Shown here piece by piece: positions 19,556 through 27,984 of a stretch of 64,000 bases of DNA. Made by a program: the position numbers and the translations under genes. Numbering within the stretch: the stretch's first letter is position 1; each line of letters begins with the position of its first letter. Below the pieces are notes generated by a model, which did no database searches, was not told the origin of the DNA, and was given only the letters and a program-made list of their open reading frames with translations. Source of the DNA: Anaerolineales bacterium (GTDB lineage: Bacteria; Chloroflexota; Anaerolineae; Anaerolineales; UBA4823); contig JAFGJM010000002.1 in NCBI GenBank assembly GCA_016929095.1, forward strand, positions 1 through 64,000, read 5' to 3'.

Positions 19556-22500
19556 TTACGGATAGGGTATTGGTTCCAGCGTCTCTGTTGGGGTTGGTGT
19601 CCTGGTAGGAGATACCGTGACCGTTGGTGTTAATGTTGGTGTGAGTGTAACAGTGGGGGTTGTTGTTGGTGTGAATGTCGGAGTAGGCGTGGGCGTAGGA
19701 GTAGGTACCTGTAAGTTAATGGATATCTTGAGTTCAGCAAATGTATCTTCCGAGCTGTACATGATAATGCGTAAGGAATAAACTCCTGCCGCCAGCTTAG
19801 AAACATCCCACTCGTAGATTTCTTTTGCAGATTTCACCGGTTTACTACGTTTTTCCAAAAGATCCCAATCGTCCGGATCATCGCCTTTACCATATTCCAG
19901 CCGGAAATTCGCAAATTTATCCGTGGCATTCACCTGGGCAACAATTTCCAATGGGTTGGAAGTGATCGTTTCGCCATCGGATGGAAAAGAAAAAGAAATT
20001 TGCGGTCGAGGGTCGTCGGCGGTGCATTCTCTTTCAGGTGTAAAGGTGTAAGGCTTTTTAAAACCCATACCCGAAGCCCAGTCTTTTCCCTCTTGAGTTT
20101 GCTTTATCCATTTGACCGCCCATTCATCAGTTACATTGATCACCGATTTTTCCTTTTTAAAATCATCACAAGCTGATGAGGCTTTCAAGTTCGTCCAGGT
20201 GTCGATTTCAATGTTTTGCCATAGGTCTTCTTCTTTGGGCAGCGGCAATTGGTCAGAGGCAAAGATTTCTTTCCTCTTCGAGGGGCATTTTTCTGAGGGT
20301 TCAGCTCCTGAAACCGCACAAATTTCTCTTTCCACGATCCCCGAAGGTCGTGAGAATGAGCTGGGATTGCCTCCACTAACCGTAATAACAGCCGTTTCCA
20401 TGAATTTTGCCCAAATCGGCGCAGCTCCTGCCACACCGCTTATATCTTCCATAGCCGAGTAATCTGCATTACCCACCCAAACGCCTACTGCCAGGTCTGG
20501 CGTGTATCCAATTGTCCAATTATCGCGGAAATCATTGGTGGTACCTGTTTTTACTGCGGTAGTAAATGGCAAATTCAAAACAGAATTGGAGCCAAACGCC
20601 GGTGTACGGGCTTCATTATCCGATAATATCGAAGAGATAATATAAGCATGCTCTGCGTGAATAGCCTGGGTGGGAGTTGGTGGCGAATAGGTATACACCT
20701 CTTCTCCGTTGAAATCAACGATGCGGGTGATGGCTACCGGGGGGATGAGAACACCTTTATTGGCGATTGCCGCATAGGCATTCGTTAATTCAAGTAAGGT
20801 CACATCTCCGCCGCCCAGCGTAAGCGAAAGTCCATAATCGGAACGAGTAAACGTGGTGATGCCCAACCGTTTAGCTGTGGCAATCATGCCATCTTCCACC
20901 GATGTAGAATCATCATCATAAATGCCAATTGCAAATAATGTTTTTACTGCAGGCACATTATAAGAATTCGCTAAAGCTGAACGTACCGTTACCGGACCAT
21001 GGAACTTTTCGTCATAATTCACCGGTTCATAGCCCAGGCTGGTATCGTCTGCCAATCCCGAGGCGGGAAATTTCGAGGGCACATCCCAGATGAGTGACGA
21101 AGCTGTCCACCCCTTTTCAAAAGCAGCCAGATAAGTGACTGGTTTGATCGCTGAGCCAGGCTGACGAGGGCTGATCGCCATGTTGACCTGTCCCGCTATC
21201 GACTCGTTATTATAATCTGCCGAACCGACCATGGCCAGGATTTCTCCTGTCGCTGGTTCAATTGCCATTAATGCCCCATCGGTGGCTTTTTTATCGGCTA
21301 AACTTTCAACCTGTTCTTTGACTAATTTTTCAGCCAGATCTTGCAGGCTGGGGTCTAAAGTTGTATGAACGGTAAAACCGGAACGATAAATCGTCTGAGG
21401 GTCGAATTGACTTTCCAGCAGAGCGCGCACATAATTCACCCAATGCGGATAATGTAGGGGTACATCAGGAGAGGGGAATTCATAAGTGTTCATTGTTTTC
21501 GCTGCATCGGTGGCGGTCACAGCATCTACACAGACTCTTTCTGAGCTGTTGCTGACATAAATACAATTTTTCTCCAAACTCAACTTGTACATCAAAACTA
21601 AAACATCTTCCATCCGTTTCAATGTACTTTCACGATTGGTGTATACATCATAAATCCCTGGCGCCTGTGGCAACCCAGCTATGAATGCTGATTGAGCTAA
21701 ATCCAATTCGCTGGCATGTAAACCAAAATAAGTCTGAGAGGCTGCCTCGACTCCATATGCCATATTTCCATAACAACTTTCATTGATATAAATCTCAAGG
21801 ATTTCATCCTTGGAATAACGTCGGGTTATTTCTGATGCTAATACCGCCTCACGCACTTTTCGCTCGTACGATTGGTTGTTTCTTTCTTCAGCCGTAAATA
21901 AAAGATTACGAGCCAATTGCTGAGTGATTGTCGACGCTCCCGATACGATCTCATCACTTTCCTGGTTTTGCAGGAAAGCCCGGAGAATAGCCAAAACGTC
22001 ATATCCGGGATGGTTATAGAATTCTTTATCCTCGGTTGCCAGTGTTGCGGCCACTAAATAGGGGGATACTTTATCCAGGGTTACATAGGTGCGCCGTCCG
22101 GCAGTCGGGTCCAAAATTTCATATAGGACATTTCCATCACGATCTAATATCCGCGTCGTTTCAAATTGCGATGCCCGCTGTTTTAAGTCCTCGATGGTCG
22201 GTAAATCGCTGGCAATAGAAAAATACTGATATAAACCAAATGAGAACAGGCACAACCCAAGCACAACGACAATAAACAATCCTGCAATCATCGATTTGAT
22301 GATACACCCGGCGCTTTGTTTAAAATCCACCTTGATAGCCGGTTTTTTGGGGCGCGGGCGTCGTGGTAAAGCGGACTTCCCCGCCGGAGTAACTGTCGGT
22401 TTCTTTACCTTCCGTGTAGATGTTGGTTCCAAAGGTGGTGTGTTGGATTTTTTTGTTTGCCCATTTTGGTAAGCAGCGTGTGATACGCGTGTAGCATCCC

Positions 22501-22891
22501 CATCGATTTCATCTACTTTTTTAGGTAAAGGCAGCCCCTGGGTGCCAATTGCAGGTGGAGATGTAGGAGGTGTTTTTCCGGTTGGCGTATCATTTGTATC
22601 TAATAATATGTTGAAAGGCATTGCCGTAGATTCAGATAAACTTTGTGGATCTGGTCTTGCTGTAAATTGAGCATCAATATTACTCGCGCCAACTTCTGAA
22701 GGGGTTTCTGGTTCTTGTTCGCCCTCTGGTTTTTCGCTCTCCTGATCGAAATTTGAAACGGATGCAGGAGACGTTATTTGTGAATCTTGTTCGCGGGATA
22801 GTTCATCTTCATATTCTTCAGATTCAGAAAGTAATCTGCGAAAACGTTTGTCGGGCGCTTCTTTTTGGGGTTGATTAGATTCATCTGACAT
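19556..22891 (-). CDS. Class A penicillin-binding protein (PBP1A type)
   Basis: A bifunctional enzyme that polymerises and crosslinks peptidoglycan. The 1111 residues run as follows: a long charged cytoplasmic N-terminus (1-195), one membrane segment (~198-224), a GT51 transglycosylase with catalytic Glu287 in ATEDKEFYNHPG, then a transpeptidase with SxxK at 580-583, SYN at 643-645 and KTGT at 781-784. After the catalytic part come a beta-rich domain and a Thr/Pro tail (~1062-1111) with many TPT units. Both the ~195-residue N-terminus and the Thr/Pro tail are longer than usual and may span or anchor in the envelope. GAAGG precedes the ATG. It is divergent from the glycoside hydrolase gene. 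Confidence 0.95.
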   Translation of the reverse strand: MSDESNQPQKEAPDKRFRRLLSESEEYEDELSREQDSQITSPASVSNFDQESEKPEGEQEPETPSEVGASNIDAQFTARPDPQSLSESTAMPFNILLDTNDTPTGKTPPTSPPAIGTQGLPLPKKVDEIDGDATRVSHAAYQNGQTKKSNTPPLEPTSTRKVKKPTVTPAGKSALPRRPRPKKPAIKVDFKQSAGCIIKSMIAGLFIVVVLGLCLFSFGLYQYFSIASDLPTIEDLKQRASQFETTRILDRDGNVLYEILDPTAGRRTYVTLDKVSPYLVAATLATEDKEFYNHPGYDVLAILRAFLQNQESDEIVSGASTITQQLARNLLFTAEERNNQSYERKVREAVLASEITRRYSKDEILEIYINESCYGNMAYGVEAASQTYFGLHASELDLAQSAFIAGLPQAPGIYDVYTNRESTLKRMEDVLVLMYKLSLEKNCIYVSNSSERVCVDAVTATDAAKTMNTYEFPSPDVPLHYPHWVNYVRALLESQFDPQTIYRSGFTVHTTLDPSLQDLAEKLVKEQVESLADKKATDGALMAIEPATGEILAMVGSADYNNESIAGQVNMAISPRQPGSAIKPVTYLAAFEKGWTASSLIWDVPSKFPASGLADDTSLGYEPVNYDEKFHGPVTVRSALANSYNVPAVKTLFAIGIYDDDSTSVEDGMIATAKRLGITTFTRSDYGLSLTLGGGDVTLLELTNAYAAIANKGVLIPPVAITRIVDFNGEEVYTYSPPTPTQAIHAEHAYIISSILSDNEARTPAFGSNSVLNLPFTTAVKTGTTNDFRDNWTIGYTPDLAVGVWVGNADYSAMEDISGVAGAAPIWAKFMETAVITVSGGNPSSFSRPSGIVEREICAVSGAEPSEKCPSKRKEIFASDQLPLPKEEDLWQNIEIDTWTNLKASSACDDFKKEKSVINVTDEWAVKWIKQTQEGKDWASGMGFKKPYTFTPERECTADDPRPQISFSFPSDGETITSNPLEIVAQVNATDKFANFRLEYGKGDDPDDWDLLEKRSKPVKSAKEIYEWDVSKLAAGVYSLRIIMYSSEDTFAELKISINLQVPTPTPTPTPTFTPTTTPTVTLTPTLTPTVTVSPTRTPTPTETLEPIPYP

Positions 22892-22994
22892 TGATTTACC
22901 TTCATATTTAAGTATATAGTATATTTTTCCACGAATTTAATTTCATGTCAGTACGTTGTGTTGATTATAGCGTAAAATTCTCATCCAAATTCCT

Positions 22995-23023
22995 TTGACG
23001 GTTACGGAATCATCCCGTAAAAT
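22995..23023 (+). promoter_or_regulatory. Promoter of the glycoside hydrolase gene (leaderless type)
   Basis: TTGACG (22995-23000) and TAAAAT (23018-23023) are 17 bases apart, and the -10 ends only six bases before the ATG at 23030, so the mRNA would begin at or next to the start codon. Confidence 0.7.
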
Positions 23024-23029
23024 CTAATC

Positions 23030-25420
23030 ATGCGTGAATGGAATCTTAAGACTGGCGATCCTCTTTATCTGACAATAGCCTCTGATGCACGTCTTGTTCC
23101 AACTGATTATTGCAACGATCAAATCTGGGAACTTGCCATAGGCGGGGGAGATCCTTCTGGTATAGCCATTCAAACCACATTTGGTTTACGTGCCCGCTCT
23201 TTCCGCATGTTCCCTCAATTTTCAGAGAATGACTTTACCATCAGCGATCCTTTACATTTTATTTCACCCACACAAATAAAAGAATTCTATCCAAATTTCC
23301 TTTCAGTGCAATATACTCCAATTTCCGATGTAGACATCCTGGCAGAATACTGGATTCCCCACTCACATGGTTTGTTGATAAAGATAACCCTTACAAATCA
23401 ATCTGATATCCTGCGCGAAATAAAATTGGAATGGATAACCCAATTGTCTGCTTCCGAAGGTCAAAATATGACCCCGGTTGAAATGGATAATACCTGGGTA
23501 CTGGCTGGTAAATCAGCAGATATTGCATCCGTGGTAATTGTCAGCGGTGGAGCTCAACCATCAGGCAGCCCCTATCCTTCTTATAGTCAGACATTCAAAA
23601 TTCCGCCCCATGAAAAACGGTTTTCAATGATCAGTCAGGCGAGTTTCCACACAACTCTCGATTCATTCACTGCCGCCCGCCATTTCTTGGGGCGATCATG
23701 GGAATCTGAGATTAATCGGGTGAGGTTGCTAAACGCGGGTATGGTTGATATTTTCACTGGTGATCCGGATTGGGATGCCGCATTCGCATTTTCACAAAAT
23801 TTACTCTATCAATTGGTTATCAATCCCCAAAAGCACCTTCCTTTCGCTTCCTTTGCACTCTCCCGAAATCCGGATCAAGGCTATTCATTACGTAAAGATG
23901 GTCTGGATTATAACCACTTATGGAATGGTCAACCGGTTTTAGAAAGTTATTATCTTGCCTGTGCTTTATTGCCAGATGCTGCAGGATTTGCAAAGGGATT
24001 AGTCAGGAATTATTTATTCACCCAGAAGCAGAATGGGGACATCGATTGGAAACCTGGCGCTGCGGGACAATTAAGCCAGTTGCTGGCAACACCGATTTTA
24101 TGCTCTCTAACCTGGCGTATTTACCAATATACTTCCGATAAAATGTTTTTAGAGGAAACCTTTCTCCCGCTTTATCGATTTATCAAAACATGGTTTTCCC
24201 CTTTACACGACCGCGATCAAGACGGCATTCCCGAATGGGATCATATATTCCAGATGGGTTACGAAGAGCATCCAATTTTTTCATCGAACTATTCCTATTC
24301 GCAGGGAGTAGATATCTCCTCCGCAGAATGTCCTGCACTGGCGTCTTTATTGGTTCGGGAATGTCAATGTTTATTAAACATAGGCAAGATCATTGGCTGC
24401 CATGATTATGACCAGGATTTGGAATCAATTTCCAATCAGCTTGGTGAATTTGTGAAAAGCACCTGGAACGATACGCGTAAAGTATTTATGTATCGAGATC
24501 GCGATACCCATCGAAGTACTATTGGTGAGTTATTATCGGAGCAAATCGGTGGAGGGGTAATTCACATTCAACAAACATTTGAGGCGCCGGTTCGCATCTC
24601 AATTCGTATTCAAGCAGCTGATGAAAAAACTCGCAAAGTCCAGGTATTCATCCATGGTATATCAAATACGGGAGAAGCGGTTGTAGACCACATTATCGCC
24701 AACCAAATGCGTTGGAACCAGGGTACCGGTATTTTGCCGGGGAAAAGAGTATACAATCAAATAGAATTCATCGAAATCAAGGGAGTCGATGCACAAGACA
24801 CTGTCACTGTATTTTCTAATAACTATCACTTCCATGACCTGACTTCATTCTTGCCCTTATGGGCTGGTATTCCTAGCGCTGAACAAGCACAAGCTATGAT
24901 ACAAAAATCTCTTTCTGATCCCAATCAGTTCTTTTGGTCAAGCAGAACATATCCTCCGGATGACGCGAATTCCCAAAACAACGATATACCTCAAACAAAT
25001 TTCAATCTTATCTGGCTGCAATTCGTCGCAGAAGGGATGCTCAGGTATGGTTTTCATAAGGAAGTTGCTCGATTATTCACTCAATTTATGCCTGCAATTA
25101 TCCAATCTCTAAAGAATACTCGCTCATTTCGAGAGCATTATTCGACAACGACAGGAAAGGGGACCGGAGAAATTAATATCATCAACGGTGTTGCCCCGAT
25201 TGGTTTATTTTTAGATACAATAGGTCTACGCATATTGTCTTCAAACAAAATTGCTTCGCGTGAATTTAACCCTTTCTCATGGCCAGTTACGGTAAAATAT
25301 CGAGGCATTACTATATATAAACAAATAGAAAAAGCGACTGTAATTTTCCCCAATGGCGAAACAGCAACGATTGAAGATCCCTCGCCAACAATTGTTTCAC
25401 TCGATAATTCGGTTGGCTGA
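23030..25420 (+). CDS. Predicted (alpha/alpha)6 glycoside hydrolase, GH63/MGH1-like
   Basis: A 796-residue protein without a signal peptide, so probably cytoplasmic. The N-terminal ~230 residues are beta-rich. The middle has features of the six-hairpin barrel seen in GH63 and amylo-1,6-glucosidase-like enzymes: DYNHLWNGQPVLESYYLACA, QNGDIDWKPG and HDRDQDGIPEWDH, the last being a strong family-type motif. An inserted beta domain (~500-590) lies before the final helices, with RSFREHYSTTTGKGTGE near the end. Substrate is unknown; glucosylglycerate- or mannosylglycerate-type solutes and alpha-glucans are possibilities. No Shine-Dalgarno is seen and the promoter predicts a leaderless message. The DarA-like genes follow by 20 bases and may share the transcript. 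Confidence 0.75.
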   Translation: MREWNLKTGDPLYLTIASDARLVPTDYCNDQIWELAIGGGDPSGIAIQTTFGLRARSFRMFPQFSENDFTISDPLHFISPTQIKEFYPNFLSVQYTPISDVDILAEYWIPHSHGLLIKITLTNQSDILREIKLEWITQLSASEGQNMTPVEMDNTWVLAGKSADIASVVIVSGGAQPSGSPYPSYSQTFKIPPHEKRFSMISQASFHTTLDSFTAARHFLGRSWESEINRVRLLNAGMVDIFTGDPDWDAAFAFSQNLLYQLVINPQKHLPFASFALSRNPDQGYSLRKDGLDYNHLWNGQPVLESYYLACALLPDAAGFAKGLVRNYLFTQKQNGDIDWKPGAAGQLSQLLATPILCSLTWRIYQYTSDKMFLEETFLPLYRFIKTWFSPLHDRDQDGIPEWDHIFQMGYEEHPIFSSNYSYSQGVDISSAECPALASLLVRECQCLLNIGKIIGCHDYDQDLESISNQLGEFVKSTWNDTRKVFMYRDRDTHRSTIGELLSEQIGGGVIHIQQTFEAPVRISIRIQAADEKTRKVQVFIHGISNTGEAVVDHIIANQMRWNQGTGILPGKRVYNQIEFIEIKGVDAQDTVTVFSNNYHFHDLTSFLPLWAGIPSAEQAQAMIQKSLSDPNQFFWSSRTYPPDDANSQNNDIPQTNFNLIWLQFVAEGMLRYGFHKEVARLFTQFMPAIIQSLKNTRSFREHYSTTTGKGTGEINIINGVAPIGLFLDTIGLRILSSNKIASREFNPFSWPVTVKYRGITIYKQIEKATVIFPNGETATIEDPSPTIVSLDNSVG

Positions 25421-25440
25421 TTTAAAACAGAGGAATGCTA

Positions 25441-25830
25441 ATGAAAACAATCGATACCCAACCAATAAAGAATACCCCCATAGATGAGATACGAAAAAAC
25501 TCGAACTATAATTGTCTTATTATTGCGATTATCCAATTACAAGATGAGAGAAAAGCTACTCGAGCATTAAAAAAACTCGGGCTTACATGTTATCATCAAT
25601 CCAGCACCGGGGCATTTTTAGAAAGAAAGAATGCGATTTTATTGATCGGTTTGAATGATGAAGATAAGAATAAAGCCATTGAGGCAATACGCAAAACATG
25701 TCATGAAAGAACAGAATATGTATCTACTCCTTTGGAGGGGGCGCCTTTACCCATACCGCTATCCACACCGATCCTGGTAGGGGGTGCCATTGTGTTTATC
25801 CTGCCTATCGAACATTATGAGGAGATTTAA
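25441..25830 (+). CDS. DarA-like cyclic-di-AMP receptor (PII-like), copy 1
   Basis: A small PII-like signalling protein of the DUF970 family, whose Bacillus member DarA/PstA binds c-di-AMP as a trimer. The pattern is IIAIIQLQDERKATRALKKL, then STGAFLERKNAILLIGL, and finally a GGAIVFILPIEHYE strand-helix matching the DarA end. It retains the long loop between these parts (VSTPLEGAPLPIPLS), where B- and T-loops contact ligand. The ATG at 25441 was chosen because AGAGG lies seven bases upstream; an ATG six bases earlier is possible. The first ~24 residues are extra compared with DarA. The second copy begins two bases after its stop. Confidence 0.8.
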   Translation: MKTIDTQPIKNTPIDEIRKNSNYNCLIIAIIQLQDERKATRALKKLGLTCYHQSSTGAFLERKNAILLIGLNDEDKNKAIEAIRKTCHERTEYVSTPLEGAPLPIPLSTPILVGGAIVFILPIEHYEEI

Positions 25831-25832
25831 TT

Positions 25833-26099
25833 ATGAAAATGATCATTGCCATTATTCGTGATGAGGATAACGATCAAGTCACACAAGCGTTAATTACATC
25901 AGACTACCGCGTAACACGCATTGCTTCGACGGGTGGATTCCTTCGCCGGGGTTCAACAACATTAATCATTGGTGTTCATGAAGAAAGACTGGAAGGGGCA
26001 ATTCAAGTTATCAAGGAAAATACTTCCCCTCCTGAAGATGCAAACATGAATCGCGCAACACTATTTGTATTAAATGTAGAACAATTCACTCAAATATAA
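25833..26099 (+). CDS. DarA-like cyclic-di-AMP receptor (PII-like), copy 2
   Basis: An 88-residue paralogue of the preceding gene. It is closer to DarA in the first half (MKMIIAIIRDEDNDQVTQAL, YRVTRIASTGGFLRRGSTTL) but lacks most of the loop before the final strand: only about 15 residues separate IKENT from ATLFVLNVEQF. That loop helps shape the ligand pocket, so this copy may bind differently or serve as a mixed-trimer partner. GAGGAG precedes the ATG. The pair sits downstream of the glycoside hydrolase and converges on AMMECR1 with nine bases between the stops. Confidence 0.82.
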   Translation: MKMIIAIIRDEDNDQVTQALITSDYRVTRIASTGGFLRRGSTTLIIGVHEERLEGAIQVIKENTSPPEDANMNRATLFVLNVEQFTQI

Positions 26100-26108
26100 A
26101 ACAGCAGA

Positions 26109-26744
26109 TTACTCGTGAAACATTTCTACTTGATAGGTTGATACTTCTAATTTTCTAAAACGCCAAATATCAGGATCACAACCCATTTTTTGGCATAAAT
26201 GACTCAAAAAGATATCTGCCTGGGGTAACTTCTCCCAAACTTGAGGTAAAAAGGTTGCTTTGCGATGACGATCGCGCAAAATCACACCATCAATATCAGG
26301 GCGGATTTTTTGTAATAAATCATCAGCATCTGAATATTCAATAGGTTTTGGGGGGGTTAATCGAGAAATTTCAATTTCCACGAAAGGTAATTCTTCCTGG
26401 CGCAAGGGAGCAAACCGATAATCGTCGAAAGCTGCGGCTAAAGCATGATCCCGCACATCCTCGATCAATGGTTGATATGCTTCTAATGCACCCACACACC
26501 CTCGCAATTCCCCACGTTTGGTCAGGGTGACAAAAGTCGCGCCCTCTTTTATTAAAGACTGAGAAAAATCACTAAGATCGATCTGAGGTTTTTTCCCTTC
26601 AACAAAAAACTCTTCAATGGTTCGACGTGCAATTTTTAACAGAAGGAGTTGCTCTTCGGGTGATAATTTATCTTCTTCCATGGCGCTTTTTATCCCAGGT
26701 ATTTGATATATTAATAATGGTTTGTATTCATGATACATTTCCAT
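26109..26744 (-). CDS. AMMECR1 domain protein (AmmeMemoRadiSam system protein A)
   Basis: A 211-residue protein dominated by the AMMECR1 domain, with the defining segment ELRGCVGALEAYQPL and LPFVEIEISRLTPPKPI. In many prokaryotes it is encoded or fused with a Memo-like dioxygenase and a radical SAM protein; neither is nearby. The reaction is unknown. Start choice is uncertain: the frame opens at 26744, but an internal Met at 26681 (MEEDKLSPEE) would place the domain directly at the N-terminus. Neither has a clear ribosome binding site. Confidence 0.85.
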   Translation of the reverse strand: MEMYHEYKPLLIYQIPGIKSAMEEDKLSPEEQLLLLKIARRTIEEFFVEGKKPQIDLSDFSQSLIKEGATFVTLTKRGELRGCVGALEAYQPLIEDVRDHALAAAFDDYRFAPLRQEELPFVEIEISRLTPPKPIEYSDADDLLQKIRPDIDGVILRDRHRKATFLPQVWEKLPQADIFLSHLCQKMGCDPDIWRFRKLEVSTYQVEMFHE

Positions 26745-26763
26745 TCATTGTAAGTCAAGTGAA

Positions 26764-26793
26764 TTACCCTTTCCAAAATACCTGCTTTATGCT
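26764..26793 (+). promoter_or_regulatory. Possible promoter of rpsF-ssb-rpsR
   Basis: TTACCC (26764-26769) and TATGCT (26788-26793) are 18 bases apart. The match is weak, and TTTCCA/TAAACT nearby is an alternative. Confidence 0.3.
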
Positions 26794-26805
26794 AAACTAC
26801 CCTCC

Positions 26806-26826
26806 AAGCCACGCTACGCGTGGCTT
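26806..26826 (+). promoter_or_regulatory. Leader hairpin upstream of rpsF
   Basis: AAGCCACGC (26806-26814) pairs perfectly with GCGTGGCTT (26818-26826) over a three-base loop. It lies 60 bases before the rpsF start and has no U-run, so it is not a normal terminator. A leader role in ribosomal protein feedback is possible. Confidence 0.4.
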
Positions 26827-26888
26827 ACTTTCCGCTTCTGGCTGAGTATATTTGACCGGAGGCAATCCCGTGGAAAGGAGGCACTCTA

Positions 26889-27170
26889 ATGCGCGAATAT
26901 GAATTGATTTACATTATCCATCCCGACCTGGATGAAAATGCTCTCAAAGAAATCACCGAACGGGTTAATGGATGGATAACTGAAGGCGGGGGCCAGGTGG
27001 TCAAAGCTGATTTCTGGGGAAAACGTCAACTTGCTTATCCCATTAAAAAGCACAAAGAAGGCCAATACGTGTATGTCCACACCAACATGCCGCCCGCACT
27101 CACCGCAGTCTTGGAACGCAATATTCGACTTACAGAACCAATTTTGCGTTTCATGATCACCTCGATATAA
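26889..27170 (+). CDS. rpsF: Ribosomal protein S6
   Basis: A 30S platform protein that partners S18. The 93-residue sequence begins MREYELIYIIHPDLDENAL and has FWGKRQLAYPIKKHKEGQYV, typical for S6. AAAGGAGG (26875-26882) precedes the start at a good distance. It is first in the widespread rpsF-ssb-rpsR cluster. Confidence 0.96.
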   Translation: MREYELIYIIHPDLDENALKEITERVNGWITEGGGQVVKADFWGKRQLAYPIKKHKEGQYVYVHTNMPPALTAVLERNIRLTEPILRFMITSI

Positions 27171-27210
27171 CAATTTCCATTGGTTTTTGGTTTTCCCGGA
27201 GGAATGAGAA

Positions 27211-27606
27211 ATGAGTCGTGGTCTAAACAAGGTCATGATCATCGGACGATTAGGTCGAGATCCCGAGATGCGCTATACTCCCTCTGGTAGGCCTGTTACA
27301 ACCTTCAGTGTGGCTACCAGCAGAACATGGAACACCTCAGATGGAGAACGACGCACGGAAACTGAATGGTTCAATGTGGTTGCATGGGGCAGCCTGGCTG
27401 AAATATGCAAACAATACCTTACCAAAAACCGTTTGATTTATGTTGAAGGTCGTCTTCAATCACGTCATTGGGAAGATACAGATGGAAATAAACATTACTC
27501 CACTGAAATTGTCGCCAATGAGATGATCATGTTGGATGAAAAACGTGAAGTCAGCAATGAAGCTCCAGAAGAAGACACCGTCGAGGAAGATGAATATCCA
27601 TTTTAA
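27211..27606 (+). CDS. ssb: Single-stranded DNA-binding protein
   Basis: Coats single-stranded DNA in replication and repair. The 131-residue protein has an OB fold starting MSRGLNKVMIIGRLGRDPEMRYTPSG and the segment TEWFNVVAWGSLAE. The C-terminus ends EDEYPF, the acidic tip that recruits partner enzymes (usual form DDDIPF). The linker is short. CGGAGG lies upstream. The gene sits between rpsF and rpsR as in most bacteria. Confidence 0.96.
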   Translation: MSRGLNKVMIIGRLGRDPEMRYTPSGRPVTTFSVATSRTWNTSDGERRTETEWFNVVAWGSLAEICKQYLTKNRLIYVEGRLQSRHWEDTDGNKHYSTEIVANEMIMLDEKREVSNEAPEEDTVEEDEYPF

Positions 27607-27641
27607 TAATTTGTTTCACCCCTCTTTAGGAGGTTTTAGAA

Positions 27642-27911
27642 ATGAGTAATCAACCAAACCCTACAGATAACCAGGCAACCGGAAAGCGTTTCTACGCTCA
27701 TCCCCGAGTTTGCCAGTTCTGCACCGATCATAATGCAGTGATCGACTATAAAGAAGCAGATATGCTACGTCGTTTTATCAGTGAAGACGGAAAGATCCGT
27801 CCTCGCCGCCAAACCGGAACATGCGCTAAGCATCAACGCGAATTGGCGCGAGCCATAAAACGCGCCCGTCACCTCGCTTTACTGCATTTTTCTGGCGAAT
27901 CTTTAAGATAA
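27642..27911 (+). CDS. rpsR: Ribosomal protein S18
   Basis: A small basic 30S protein. It contains [54 protein letters not shown], all typical. It keeps cysteines (CQFC and C in TGTCAKHQ) consistent with the zinc-binding form of S18. TTAGGAGG precedes the start. It is last in the rpsF-ssb-rpsR operon and is followed by a hairpin. Confidence 0.97.
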   Translation: MSNQPNPTDNQATGKRFYAHPRVCQFCTDHNAVIDYKEADMLRRFISEDGKIRPRRQTGTCAKHQRELARAIKRARHLALLHFSGESLR

Positions 27912-27932
27912 CCGATTTCCAAATACCATCAT

Positions 27933-27970
27933 ATCGGGGCATAGGTACTAACCGCCTATGCCCCGGTTTA
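27933..27970 (+). terminator. Hairpin after rpsR, likely terminator or attenuator
   Basis: CGGGGCATAGG (27935-27945) pairs perfectly with CCTATGCCCCG (27955-27965). The U-run is poor (GTTTACT), so read-through to the foldase gene is likely. Confidence 0.6.
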
Positions 27971-27984
27971 CTAAGAGGTTATGA

